Part shown: piece after piece, positions 56,726 through 64,000 of the stretch | How positions within the stretch are numbered: position 1 is the first letter of the stretch | Layout: every line of letters starts with the position of its first letter | NCBI GenBank assembly: GCA_026399075.1 | Contig: JAPLRR010000038.1 | Coordinates: 1-64,000 of the forward strand | DNA: 64,000 nucleotides | Reading direction: 5' to 3' | DNA from: Methylococcales bacterium | GTDB taxonomy: Bacteria > Pseudomonadota > Gammaproteobacteria > Methylococcales > Methylomonadaceae | The notes under the pieces: model-generated | The model's database searches: none | Told to the model about the DNA's origin: nothing | The model's input: the letters and a program-made list of their open reading frames with translations, nothing else | Made by a program: the position numbers and the translations under genes

Positions 56726-58462
56726 TTATGCCAATTCCCTGTCAGTCGAAGTGCCTGTGGCAACCCGTAATTTCATATCATGATGGCCTTTTCCGGCTTC
56801 AATCATGGGGTAAACATTTTCAGTCCTATCCGTCATGATGTCCAGAAAAACGGTGCGGTCTTTCATTGCAAACGCGGCTTCCAAAGCGGGCCTGACTTCT
56901 TCGGGCTTGTCGATACGCATACCGACATGGCCATAAGCTTCCGCCAATTTGACAAATTCCGGGATAGTGTCCATATACGAATGCGAATAACGGCTTTCGT
57001 AAGTAAACTCCTGCCACTGCCTGACCATGCCCATATAACGGTTGTTCAGGTTGATGATCTTAATGGGCGTTTTATATTGCAGCGCTGTGGACAATTCTTG
57101 TATGCACATTTGGATGCTGGCTTCACCGGTCACACAAGCCACATCTGCATCGGGGAACGCCAACTTGACGCCTATCGCCGCAGGCAAACCAAAGCCCATA
57201 GTGCCCAAGCCGCCGGAATTAATCCAACGGCGTGGTTTGTCAAACGGATAATATTGCGCAGCCCACATTTGGTGCTGGCCCACATCCGATGTCACATACG
57301 CCTCACCTTTGGTAACTTCGTAGAGTTGCTCTATGACGTATTGGGGTTTGATCAATGGGCCGGTGCGGTCAAATTGCAAACAATCAACGGCTTGCCAAAC
57401 AGCGATTTGCTGCCACCAAGCTTCCAGGGCTTTTTTATTGGCCTTTTTGGGGCTGTCTTTGACCAGCGCGATCATTTGCTCCAACACAGGCTTAACGTCA
57501 CCCACAATCGGAATATCTACCTTAACTGTTTTGGCAATGGAAGCCGGATCAATATCAATATGGATAATTTTGGCATACGGGCAAAACAAATCCAGCTTGC
57601 CTGTCACGCGGTCATCAAAACGCGCACCGATGGCAATAATCACATCACTTTCGTGCATGGCCATATTGGCTTCATAAGTGCCGTGCATACCCAACATGCC
57701 GATAAACTGTTTGTCGGTAGCCGGATAAGCGCCCAAACCCATCAAGGTGTTGGTGATGGGATAACCCAGCAAGCGGGTAAACTCGGTCAGCTCTTTGCTG
57801 GCTTCGCCTAATACCACACCGCCACCCGCATAAATAATCGGTTTTTGGGCGGCAAGCAATAGCTCGACCGCTTTTTTAATCTGCCCTTTATGCCCGCTGA
57901 CCACAGGATTGTAAGAGCGCATAGCCACTTTTTTAGGGTATTTATAAGGCACTTTAATGTGCGGCGCGGTGATGTCCTTAGGCACATCAATCACCACGGG
58001 GCCAGGCCGTCCGGTGGTGGCGACATAAAACGCCTTTTTAATGGTTTCCGCCAGCTTGGTCACATCCTTAACCAAAAAGTTATGCTTAACACAGGGCCGA
58101 GTGATGCCGATCATATCGACTTCTTGGAACGCATCGCTACCAATCACTGGCAATGAAACCTGCCCAGAAATGACCACCAGAGGAATCGAATCCATATAAG
58201 CCGTGGCAATGCCAGTGACGGCATTGGTTGCACCCGGGCCGGACGTGACCAAAACCACGCCAGGTTTGCCCGTGGCCCTGGCATAACCATCGGCTGCATG
58301 GGTTGCACCTTGTTCATGCCGAACCAGGATGTGTTTAAGGGCTTCTTGCTGGAACAAAGCATCATACAAATGCAATACCGCCCCACCAGGATAGCCAAAA
58401 ATATATTCCACGCCCTCGTCAATTAGACTTTGAACCAGGATTTGTCCGCCGCTTAGCTCCAC
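56726..58462 (-). CDS. ilvB: Acetolactate synthase large subunit
   Basis: 578-residue ThDP- and FAD-dependent enzyme making acetolactate or acetohydroxybutyrate. The catalytic Glu is in [19 protein letters not shown]; the ThDP-magnesium motif reads [20 protein letters not shown] then LNNRYMGMV. The first residues of that motif (GEA) differ from the textbook GDG. The start is a GTG with GAGGT nine bases upstream. It is the first gene of ilvBNC. Confidence 0.97.
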   Translation of the reverse strand: MELSGGQILVQSLIDEGVEYIFGYPGGAVLHLYDALFQQEALKHILVRHEQGATHAADGYARATGKPGVVLVTSGPGATNAVTGIATAYMDSIPLVVISGQVSLPVIGSDAFQEVDMIGITRPCVKHNFLVKDVTKLAETIKKAFYVATTGRPGPVVIDVPKDITAPHIKVPYKYPKKVAMRSYNPVVSGHKGQIKKAVELLLAAQKPIIYAGGGVVLGEASKELTEFTRLLGYPITNTLMGLGAYPATDKQFIGMLGMHGTYEANMAMHESDVIIAIGARFDDRVTGKLDLFCPYAKIIHIDIDPASIAKTVKVDIPIVGDVKPVLEQMIALVKDSPKKANKKALEAWWQQIAVWQAVDCLQFDRTGPLIKPQYVIEQLYEVTKGEAYVTSDVGQHQMWAAQYYPFDKPRRWINSGGLGTMGFGLPAAIGVKLAFPDADVACVTGEASIQMCIQELSTALQYKTPIKIINLNNRYMGMVRQWQEFTYESRYSHSYMDTIPEFVKLAEAYGHVGMRIDKPEEVRPALEAAFAMKDRTVFLDIMTDRTENVYPMIEAGKGHHDMKLRVATGTSTDRELA

Positions 58463-58929
58463 GCTAACACCTCAATAAATAGGATGAACTTCGATTTAAG
58501 TCGATTTTATTCGGATTGTTTAACCGCTAGACCATGGCCGCCGTTAAAAAATTCAGTTAGATGACATAATTGGGAATGCTGCCCTTATCCGGCAATACAC
58601 CACCCGTCATTTTACTAGGTTCTTCAAGAAATTGTAATTATCTCGCTTATCCTTTTTGCAGATTGCGTAAATAAACGGCAAAGTTAGCGGGTTAGGGCTT
58701 TTGAAAAGAGGGCTTGGGGGCAGCCGAAGCTAGGTTGTTGGATGGGGTAATCGACGTACGCCGCATTTTACGACCCTTTGCTCCATGGTGTTGGCAAAGG
58801 CTTTATTTTAGCCAGGTTTTAAATTGGGGATGGTAGCTGTGTTGACGCGTAATTTTCATCAAACTTAGCATAATCAAAGGCAATAGGGAAAAATAGCGAA
58901 TTTTTAAAACCGCTTTTTCGTACAGATAC
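58463..58929. other. Intergenic region upstream of ilvBNC
   Basis: 467 bp between ilvB and the PLD gene. On the minus strand one short frame near 58610 encodes a 17-residue peptide with five branched-chain residues (MTGGVLPDKGSIPNYVI). It might be read as an attenuation leader, but no terminator or run of regulatory codons is visible. Nothing else recognised. Confidence 0.35.
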
Positions 58930-60135
58930 TTAAATGGAAACATCATAACCAAAATATCGCAACCCAGCATTTGAATTCCCATTCCTCAGCGGATACTGGT
59001 CAGGAAAATAAAAACCAACTAATTCCTGTACACTTGAATCACCAAAATGCTTTAATGCCTTTTTGCATCTTACCATTCTGATTTTTATATCGTCTTCTCC
59101 ATGCAACAACATGTTTAGGTTGCGTCTAATATCAATGAGCTTATTGTTTTCTGGCTTTAGAAACCCTTCTTTGTTGCCTGGGCGGGAGTTCATGCAATTA
59201 AGGCAATCTAAAACTTCCCGAAGACCTTTCCTATTTATTAAAAGGACAGCTTCATGACTAAGCAGATTCTGGATTATCTGAGATCTATCCCATCTCCATG
59301 AAATATCATTTCCTGCGTCTACCCATCTATTATAATTTTCGGCACAACGAATAATTTCAGCGTCAATATTTGTAATGGTTCGTGGCGGCAAAATGGTATT
59401 ATTTGCAGTCCGTGCATACTCATATGAGGGCTGCCCATCATGATGGAAAAGATAGTCAAGCAAGCCATCTATCTCAAGAAAGATTGGGATATTTGGTGCT
59501 ATTCTTTGGCAGCGACGAGTATAAATACCAGACAGGTGTTTATAACATTCGACAAAAAAGTCGAAATCACCAAGCTTTCCTTGACCAGATGAGATTGGGT
59601 TAGCATTCGGTTGTGGTGGTAAATTCCATAAATTGGCAAGGCCATTTCCATCTTGTGGCTGCGTGGGCTCGGGTGCGCACCTTGATTCAATTTCTTTTAT
59701 CATCTGTAACGAAACAGGGGTCGATTTTTCCTTCCACCATAAATCGAACCGTGCAATTGCCTCTTTTGCTTCTTGACCTTCAAGTAGAACGCCCATTTCG
59801 TATCTTCTACTAAACGCCGTTTCGGTCAGATTGGCTGAGGCAATGATAACGGAATCGTCAATCACATATATCTTGGCATGAAGCCCACGTAGAGTGTTAA
59901 CTTTTCCTGATTTAAAAAAGGTTTCTAGCGTTTTAAATGAAATTTGTGAACATACAGACAAATCAGTCAAAAGTCTGACGCTTATTTCAGAGGGCGTTTG
60001 CCACTTATTTCCTAATACACGGGAAATTGCACTAATACCCCCAATATAAGGGGATGCAATCCATATGCGTTCTGTTGACGCTTTCATTAACTTTTGTAAC
60101 TGATCAACCAGTAATTGCTCGTACAAAATTTTCAA
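58930..60135 (-). CDS. PLD-type (HKD) nuclease-like protein
   Basis: 401 residues. Residues about 1-150 form a PLD domain with one HKD motif (LHAKIYVIDDSVIIASANLT) preceded by WIASPYIGGISAI; such single-HKD proteins usually act as dimers, as in NgoFVII-type restriction and Nuc endonucleases. The C-terminal ~100 residues (IRRNLNMLLHGEDD, FYFPDQYPLRNGNSNAGLRY) resemble a domain found in some McrB-like and restriction-associated proteins, not certain. No methyltransferase or helicase neighbour. A defence nuclease is the likeliest guess. Confidence 0.65.
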   Translation of the reverse strand: MKILYEQLLVDQLQKLMKASTERIWIASPYIGGISAISRVLGNKWQTPSEISVRLLTDLSVCSQISFKTLETFFKSGKVNTLRGLHAKIYVIDDSVIIASANLTETAFSRRYEMGVLLEGQEAKEAIARFDLWWKEKSTPVSLQMIKEIESRCAPEPTQPQDGNGLANLWNLPPQPNANPISSGQGKLGDFDFFVECYKHLSGIYTRRCQRIAPNIPIFLEIDGLLDYLFHHDGQPSYEYARTANNTILPPRTITNIDAEIIRCAENYNRWVDAGNDISWRWDRSQIIQNLLSHEAVLLINRKGLREVLDCLNCMNSRPGNKEGFLKPENNKLIDIRRNLNMLLHGEDDIKIRMVRCKKALKHFGDSSVQELVGFYFPDQYPLRNGNSNAGLRYFGYDVSI

Positions 60136-60261
60136 TGTCTTTCCTTGCTGAATAAGTAAGTATGTGTTCTAGGTTATTATAAGGCTCTCCGTAACACATC
60201 GATCGATTATTCTATTGTGTTGTGATACCCACCTTTTCCGATCATTTTTTTGATGTGGCCA

Positions 60262-60480
60262 GCTTATTGCAAGATCAGCTTTGTTATGCGCCCCATCTTT
60301 CAGACTACGGGCATCTGTCGCCGCACTGAGCCAAACCGATGTTCAAACAGCCACCTGAGCATTTTGGCTTTACCTAACAAAACGCCTTCTTGCTATCTTT
60401 TTTGCCGTCCTTTGGCAATTTCAATACTTTCTAAACTACTATCATAACGCATAGCTTGTTGCCCCCATAGCTTGTGGCTT
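60262..60480 (-). pseudogene. Decayed copy of an Rpn-family gene
   Basis: The minus strand encodes MRYDSSLESIEIAKGRQKR, a stop, QEGVLLGKAKMLRWLFEHRFG and further stops. This matches the C-terminal part of the intact neighbour (MRYVSSVERIGIAKGRQEG, VVLGKAQTLNLILEHRFG). The N-terminal nuclease part is gone. The copy lacks the expanded GRQE repeat. Confidence 0.7.
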
Positions 60481-60494
60481 ACCAAGCTGATGAT

Positions 60495-61487
60495 TTAGTG
60501 CGGCTTATCGTCGTTAAACACTTCCGTCAAGCTTGTAGATTCCAGCGCATTGCTTAGCCACCAGTTGAGCTGTTCTTCATCAGCCGCCATCACTAGGCTT
60601 AAGATCGTATCGGGTAGTGCGCCAAAGCGGTGTTCAAGTATTAAATTTAGTGTTTGGGCCTTACCTAGTACAACGCCTTCTTGCCGACCTTCTTGTCGAC
60701 CTTCTTGCCGACCTTCTTGCCGACCTTTGGCAATTCCTATTCGTTCTACACTGCTAACGTAACGCATGGTTTGTTGCTCCTCTAAGGTTTCTATTTCGTG
60801 CAATAGCTGTTGTTCTAAAGTTTCAGGCAAACACATCAGCCAGTCGATGACATGAAACAAGTCGATAATTTTTTGTTTGTCCCAATCCCGTTGATACAGC
60901 AACCTGACTAACTGCCACTTGGCTTGGTAGCGTTCGTGGTCATTCTTGCGGGTGCGTTGGGTTAAAATGTGCGCGGCGGTCATCAGGGCAAACACATTGT
61001 CGGTTTGCAACAAGCTGTCCAATTGCGCGTGGTAATCAGTCAGCTTGGCGACGGGGAACGCGAGGTGATGTTTGCAGCCCAGCAATTCGTAGCCGTAACC
61101 TGTCGGTTTCCACTGTGGCTGTTCGTCAGCCAATACCGCCATGCTGGCGATAGGGCGGTCGTAGCGGTCAAATAGCCGATAATTGTAGACGAACATGCGC
61201 TTGGCAAATTCGGCTTGGGCGGTGCCTTGCACTTCAATGTGTATGTACACCCATTGTTCAGCACCGTTTTGTAACGCCACCCTGACCAGCTTATCGACAT
61301 AGCGTTTGCCCAACTCGGCATCGCGCACCACTGCCGCCAGTTCTTGGTCTAAAAACTCATGTCCCTGGCCCCAATCGATCGCGGCATAGGCATCGGGAAA
61401 GTAAAATGCCATAAATTCGGTAAAATACTGTTCGACGGCTTCTTTCCACGGGCTGTCGTAGTCATCATTGTTCACCTGTACGGTCAT
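60495..61487 (-). CDS. Rpn/PD-(D/E)XK family nuclease-like protein
   Basis: 330 residues of the Rpn/transposase-like PD-(D/E)XK group (often annotated as DUF4351-type or recombination-promoting nuclease). The core is DKLVRVALQNGAEQWVYIHIEVQG, with the Asp, hydrophobic strand and E-V-Q; later parts carry FAKRMFVYNYRLFDRY. The C-terminal region holds four GRQE copies from 12-bp DNA repeats. Such genes often expand and decay in genomes; their activity is DNA cleavage aiding recombination or transposition. Confidence 0.75.
   Translation of the reverse strand: MTVQVNNDDYDSPWKEAVEQYFTEFMAFYFPDAYAAIDWGQGHEFLDQELAAVVRDAELGKRYVDKLVRVALQNGAEQWVYIHIEVQGTAQAEFAKRMFVYNYRLFDRYDRPIASMAVLADEQPQWKPTGYGYELLGCKHHLAFPVAKLTDYHAQLDSLLQTDNVFALMTAAHILTQRTRKNDHERYQAKWQLVRLLYQRDWDKQKIIDLFHVIDWLMCLPETLEQQLLHEIETLEEQQTMRYVSSVERIGIAKGRQEGRQEGRQEGRQEGVVLGKAQTLNLILEHRFGALPDTILSLVMAADEEQLNWWLSNALESTSLTEVFNDDKPH
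60675..60726. repeat. 12-bp tandem repeat inside the Rpn gene
   Basis: Four to five near-identical units of CGACCTTCTTGC (one with a T change) encode repeated GRQE in the Rpn protein. The unit is a multiple of three, so copy number can change without a frameshift; the decayed neighbour has none. Confidence 0.75.
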
Positions 61488-61668
61488 ACTTTTTCCCCGC
61501 TGCCAAAGGTTTATTGTAACTGATTTGCGGAATTATTTTCTCTGGGTCATGCAAAGACTTACGGCCGTTTAATCAGCTGGCTTGCAAGTAAACGTTTTGC
61601 CCATAGCAACCTCTAAAGCCTTTGCACGCCTGCGCCCAGCTTTTTTGGCTTAGTTTTACAACTATGTG

Positions 61669-61971
61669 TTAATTGCCATTCAAATGGTTTTGCAATTGTA
61701 CTAGACTGGATTCAAATTTTTCTGGCCTCACGTCAAGGCTATAGCAGTTCTCCAAACGGTAAAATATATCGTCCAATTTAATGTTTAACTCACGAAAACG
61801 GGTAATTTTTTGACTATCATGACTGGTATTTTGCTTTAACTCGACAAGTTTATGTAAATTAGCAACTTCAACTTGAAAATCAGCGTTAAAAAAATCATCA
61901 TCTAAGAAGCAAGCTACGAATTTCTTAGAATCAAACCATTTTTGGAAATCAAAAGTCCGTATTGTCTCCAT
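61669..61971 (-). CDS. Small protein of unknown function
   Basis: 100 residues from the ATG at 61971 (a longer start at 62007 is possible). It is helical and charged (FDFQKWFDSKKFVACFLDDD, NLHKLVELKQNTSHD), with no family I recognise. No operon partner; it could be an island remnant. Confidence 0.45.
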   Translation of the reverse strand: METIRTFDFQKWFDSKKFVACFLDDDFFNADFQVEVANLHKLVELKQNTSHDSQKITRFRELNIKLDDIFYRLENCYSLDVRPEKFESSLVQLQNHLNGN

Positions 61972-62300
61972 AGCAACCCATGAAGAAATTAGGCTAGACC
62001 GCGACACGACACAAACTGTTGTTCCAGTCGCATTACTGACCCTTGGATTTATCCGTTATGGCGTGGAATTCAAACCTCCGAGGTTTTTCTTGGAATTGGC
62101 TTAGCACTAAGCCCCCCCTTTAGCCACTGTCATCTTTAATTAACAATGCCATGCTATTTTCAAGTGTGTTGTGGCAACACATCTAATCCCTTGCGAAACA
62201 ACAGTTTTCAATGGTTAAAGGCTTTCCGTAGGCTAACACGGTGCTCGCCTACCATTAAAAACTAACTTTTGCGATCTTTCCCACTTATCGGAGTCTTTTT
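61972..62300. other. Gene-free stretch with a weak hairpin
   Basis: About 330 bp. AAACCT/AGGTTT at 62072-62086 with a 3-base loop and a T run on the plus strand could be a weak terminator. No open frame could be supported in the rest, which probably holds the promoter of the secreted-protein gene. Confidence 0.3.
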
Positions 62301-62849
62301 ATGCATTATCAACGTGTGCTTTCTGTACTGGTTTTATTGCTTAGCTTTAGTTTTTCTGCCCATGCCAATTTGGTCAACAATGGCGACTTTGAAAGCAATG
62401 ATTTGACTGGATGGACGCTTACTAACGGGGCAAACCCTCTCACTGTTGTTGACACGCTCTCCCCCCATAGCGGCTTGTCCTCTGCAAGTTTTGGCGCTTT
62501 TCAGAGTGTGGACACGATTTCACAATCCCTCAGTACAACGAGTGCTGCGGTATATAACTTGTCGTTTTGGTTGGCCAACTCGGACACGCAAAATTCCAAC
62601 ACTTTTGAAGTTTGGTGGGACGGGGCACTATTACAAAGCTGGGTTGATGCCAACCCTTTTTCTTATACGCTGTTTACTTATCAAGTAACCGCAACCAGCG
62701 CCAGCACACTGCTTGAATTTAAAGGCTTCAACGATGACGGTTATTTCGGCCTTGATGACGTTAGCGTCCCTGAACCCGAACTGCTTGGCTTGATAAGCTT
62801 GGGATTGGTCTGTTTAGTTTCCTTTAAAAAACGGCACCTGGCGGCTTAA
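62301..62849 (+). CDS. PEP-CTERM-type secreted protein
   Basis: 182 residues with a signal peptide (LSVLVLLLSFSFSAHA), a DUF642/CBM-like galactose-binding domain (LVNNGDFESNDLTGWTLTN, FEVWWDGALLQSW, GYFGLDDVSV) and a C-terminal sorting signal: VPEPELLG, a hydrophobic helix and KKRH. Exosortase should process and anchor or release it. No exosortase gene is in the window. It lies 87 bp before the next secreted protein. Confidence 0.85.
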   Translation: MHYQRVLSVLVLLLSFSFSAHANLVNNGDFESNDLTGWTLTNGANPLTVVDTLSPHSGLSSASFGAFQSVDTISQSLSTTSAAVYNLSFWLANSDTQNSNTFEVWWDGALLQSWVDANPFSYTLFTYQVTATSASTLLEFKGFNDDGYFGLDDVSVPEPELLGLISLGLVCLVSFKKRHLAA

Positions 62850-62936
62850 TTTTTACCTGGCTGCGGGACTCGTCTGCCGCAACATGCCATGTGCACTGCC
62901 TTAGACCCAAACTATAAAACTTATGAGGATTTACTA

Positions 62937-64000
62937 ATGAAAAACAAAATTTTACCGTTTTTATTGCCGCTGGCAATTGCCACACCGTTAGCCCAAGCAA
63001 GTGTCGATTTGATTGCCATCGGCCAGATTGATGCCAGTTATCAGGACAATTCGGTCAGAACAGCGGGGGCGCTGGAAAATGGAATAGCCGGCAACCTGCT
63101 TGGTGGTATGGGCTCTGGATTGGCTTATGCTGGGGGCAATGTGTTTATTGCCGTACCTGACCGCGGGCCCAATGCGACGGCTTACAACACCTTGGTTGAT
63201 GACACAACGTCTTATATTCCCCGCTTCCACACCATGAACATGGCTTTGGCGGCCAACCCTAGCTATAATGCGGGCACTGTCGGCTCCTTGCCTTATGTGT
63301 TGTCGCCGCAAGTAACCGCCACTACCTTACTATGCAGCGCACAAGCTTTGAGCTATGGCACAGGTGCTTCTGTAAACTTGGGTAATGGCGCACCTGCGTT
63401 GAATACCGCTACGGTTAAGTATTACACTGGCCGTTCCGATAATTTCAACGCGTCACTTACGTCAACCAACCCCAGCCATGCCCGTTTAGATCCTGAAGGT
63501 GTGCGTGTTTCCAACAACGGCAAATACATCTTCATTTCTGATGAGTACGGCCCTTATGTCTACCAGTTTTTACGTTCAAATGGTCGGCTGGTTAAAGCTT
63601 TTACCCTGCCCACTTCATTGTCCGTCTCGAATTTACAAGCACAGGGTAACAGTGAAATTTCCGGCAATACCTCGGGTCGGACTGCCAACAAGGGCATGGA
63701 AGGTTTAGCTATTACCCCGGATGGCACGACTTTAGTTGGCATTATGCAAGCCAACTTAATTCAAGACACCAACAAATACCTGCGCATAGTCACGATTGAC
63801 ATAGCCTCTGGGGCAACGCATCAATATGCCTATAAACTTGATGATGGTTCTGGGGTAAGTGAAATTCTTGCCATCAATAACAGCGAGTTCCTGGTTGATG
63901 AACGTGATGGCAAAGGTTTGGGGGACGGGACTTCTGCGGCCATTAAAAAGCTTTATAAAATCAATCTGACTGGCGCAACTGAAATATCGACTACGTCTAT
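62937..64000 (+). CDS. Secreted esterase-like phytase-domain protein (partial)
   Basis: The frame starts at the ATG at 62937 (GAGG eight bases upstream) with a signal peptide (ILPFLLPLAIATPLAQA) and runs off the window after 354 codons. The body has an esterase-like-activity-of-phytase beta-propeller pattern: GLAYAGGNVFIAVPDRGPN, LDPEGVRVSNNGKYIFISDE, KGMEGLAITPDGTTL and FLVDERDGKGLGD. It probably hydrolyses phosphate esters or is catalytically silent; the C-terminus, and any sorting signal, is outside the window. Confidence 0.8.
   Translation, partial: MKNKILPFLLPLAIATPLAQASVDLIAIGQIDASYQDNSVRTAGALENGIAGNLLGGMGSGLAYAGGNVFIAVPDRGPNATAYNTLVDDTTSYIPRFHTMNMALAANPSYNAGTVGSLPYVLSPQVTATTLLCSAQALSYGTGASVNLGNGAPALNTATVKYYTGRSDNFNASLTSTNPSHARLDPEGVRVSNNGKYIFISDEYGPYVYQFLRSNGRLVKAFTLPTSLSVSNLQAQGNSEISGNTSGRTANKGMEGLAITPDGTTLVGIMQANLIQDTNKYLRIVTIDIASGATHQYAYKLDDGSGVSEILAINNSEFLVDERDGKGLGDGTSAAIKKLYKINLTGATEISTTS

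Noticed and set aside
58560-58620. Possible ilv leader peptide (MTGGVLPDKGSIPNYVI)
   Set aside because: Five branched-chain residues but no run of codons, no terminator and no anti-terminator; not enough to call attenuation.
60250-60447. Plus-strand open frame of 65 residues
   Set aside because: It is the antisense of the decayed Rpn copy.

Overview
The window looks like chromosomal DNA of a methane- or methanol-oxidising gammaproteobacterium, most likely order Methylococcales; genus not resolved. The reasons are a tetrahydromethanopterin/methanofuran-type cofactor cluster (3.2-6.5 kb), a MxaD-like protein beside a YVTN beta-propeller protein (31.8-33.3 kb), and gammaproteobacterial housekeeping blocks (hrcA-grpE-dnaK-dnaJ, lptD-surA, amgK-murU, ilvBNC). 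No rRNA, tRNA, CRISPR array or intact insertion sequence was recognised.

Layout. 0-2 kb: the tail of an unknown gene, a membrane acyltransferase and a DUF805 protein. 2-7.4 kb: ispG, then a four-gene minus-strand C1-cofactor cluster whose genes overlap by 4 bp or nearly abut, and a divergent bacterial folP. 7.5-11 kb: DUF1993, a HAD hydrolase and an arsR-arsC-acr3 operon with two look-alike operators. 11-18.5 kb: cysM, a YdbH/YdbL-type envelope pair, rlmD, an L,D-transpeptidase, truA and a His-rich DUF2231 protein. 18.5-23 kb: a 144-bp nested inverted repeat, an OprO/P-type porin behind four PhoB half-sites, and a frameshifted LruC-type surface protein. 23.6-31.6 kb: an aldose epimerase-like gene and the heat-shock operon under a CIRCE element; dnaK and dnaJ are separated by a toxin-antitoxin insertion (brnTA plus relics). 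31.8-45.9 kb: MxaD/beta-propeller pair, murU-amgK, lptD-surA, a stand-alone DeaD/DbpA-type RNA-binding domain, a RimB-like protease, rpiA, an ankyrin/rhodanese/AAA+ group and tpm. 46-52.1 kb: DUF2252, DUF2092 and Asn-rich envelope genes, a glycosyltransferase, and a SUF regulator with sufB.

From the last base of the sufB stop codon to 55.1 kb lies an island of at least four toxin-antitoxin-type units (HicAB, an orphan MNT nucleotidyltransferase, HicBA, a VapBC whose toxin has an in-frame stop) around an AT-rich gene of unknown function. No sufC, sufD or sufS follows sufB. Then come ilvBNC, a PLD-type nuclease-like protein, an Rpn-family nuclease with a decayed copy beside it, and two secreted proteins, the last cut by the window edge.

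The strongest regulatory signals are the tandem Pho box, the CIRCE element, the paired ArsR-type palindromes, the palindrome overlapping the SUF regulator promoter, and a hairpin that could mask the dnaJ ribosome-binding site. The least explained coding material is the 53-kb AT-rich gene, the PLD protein at 59-60 kb and the 568-residue AAA+ protein at 43-45 kb. Everything here was read by eye; family names come from recognised motifs, not from searches.
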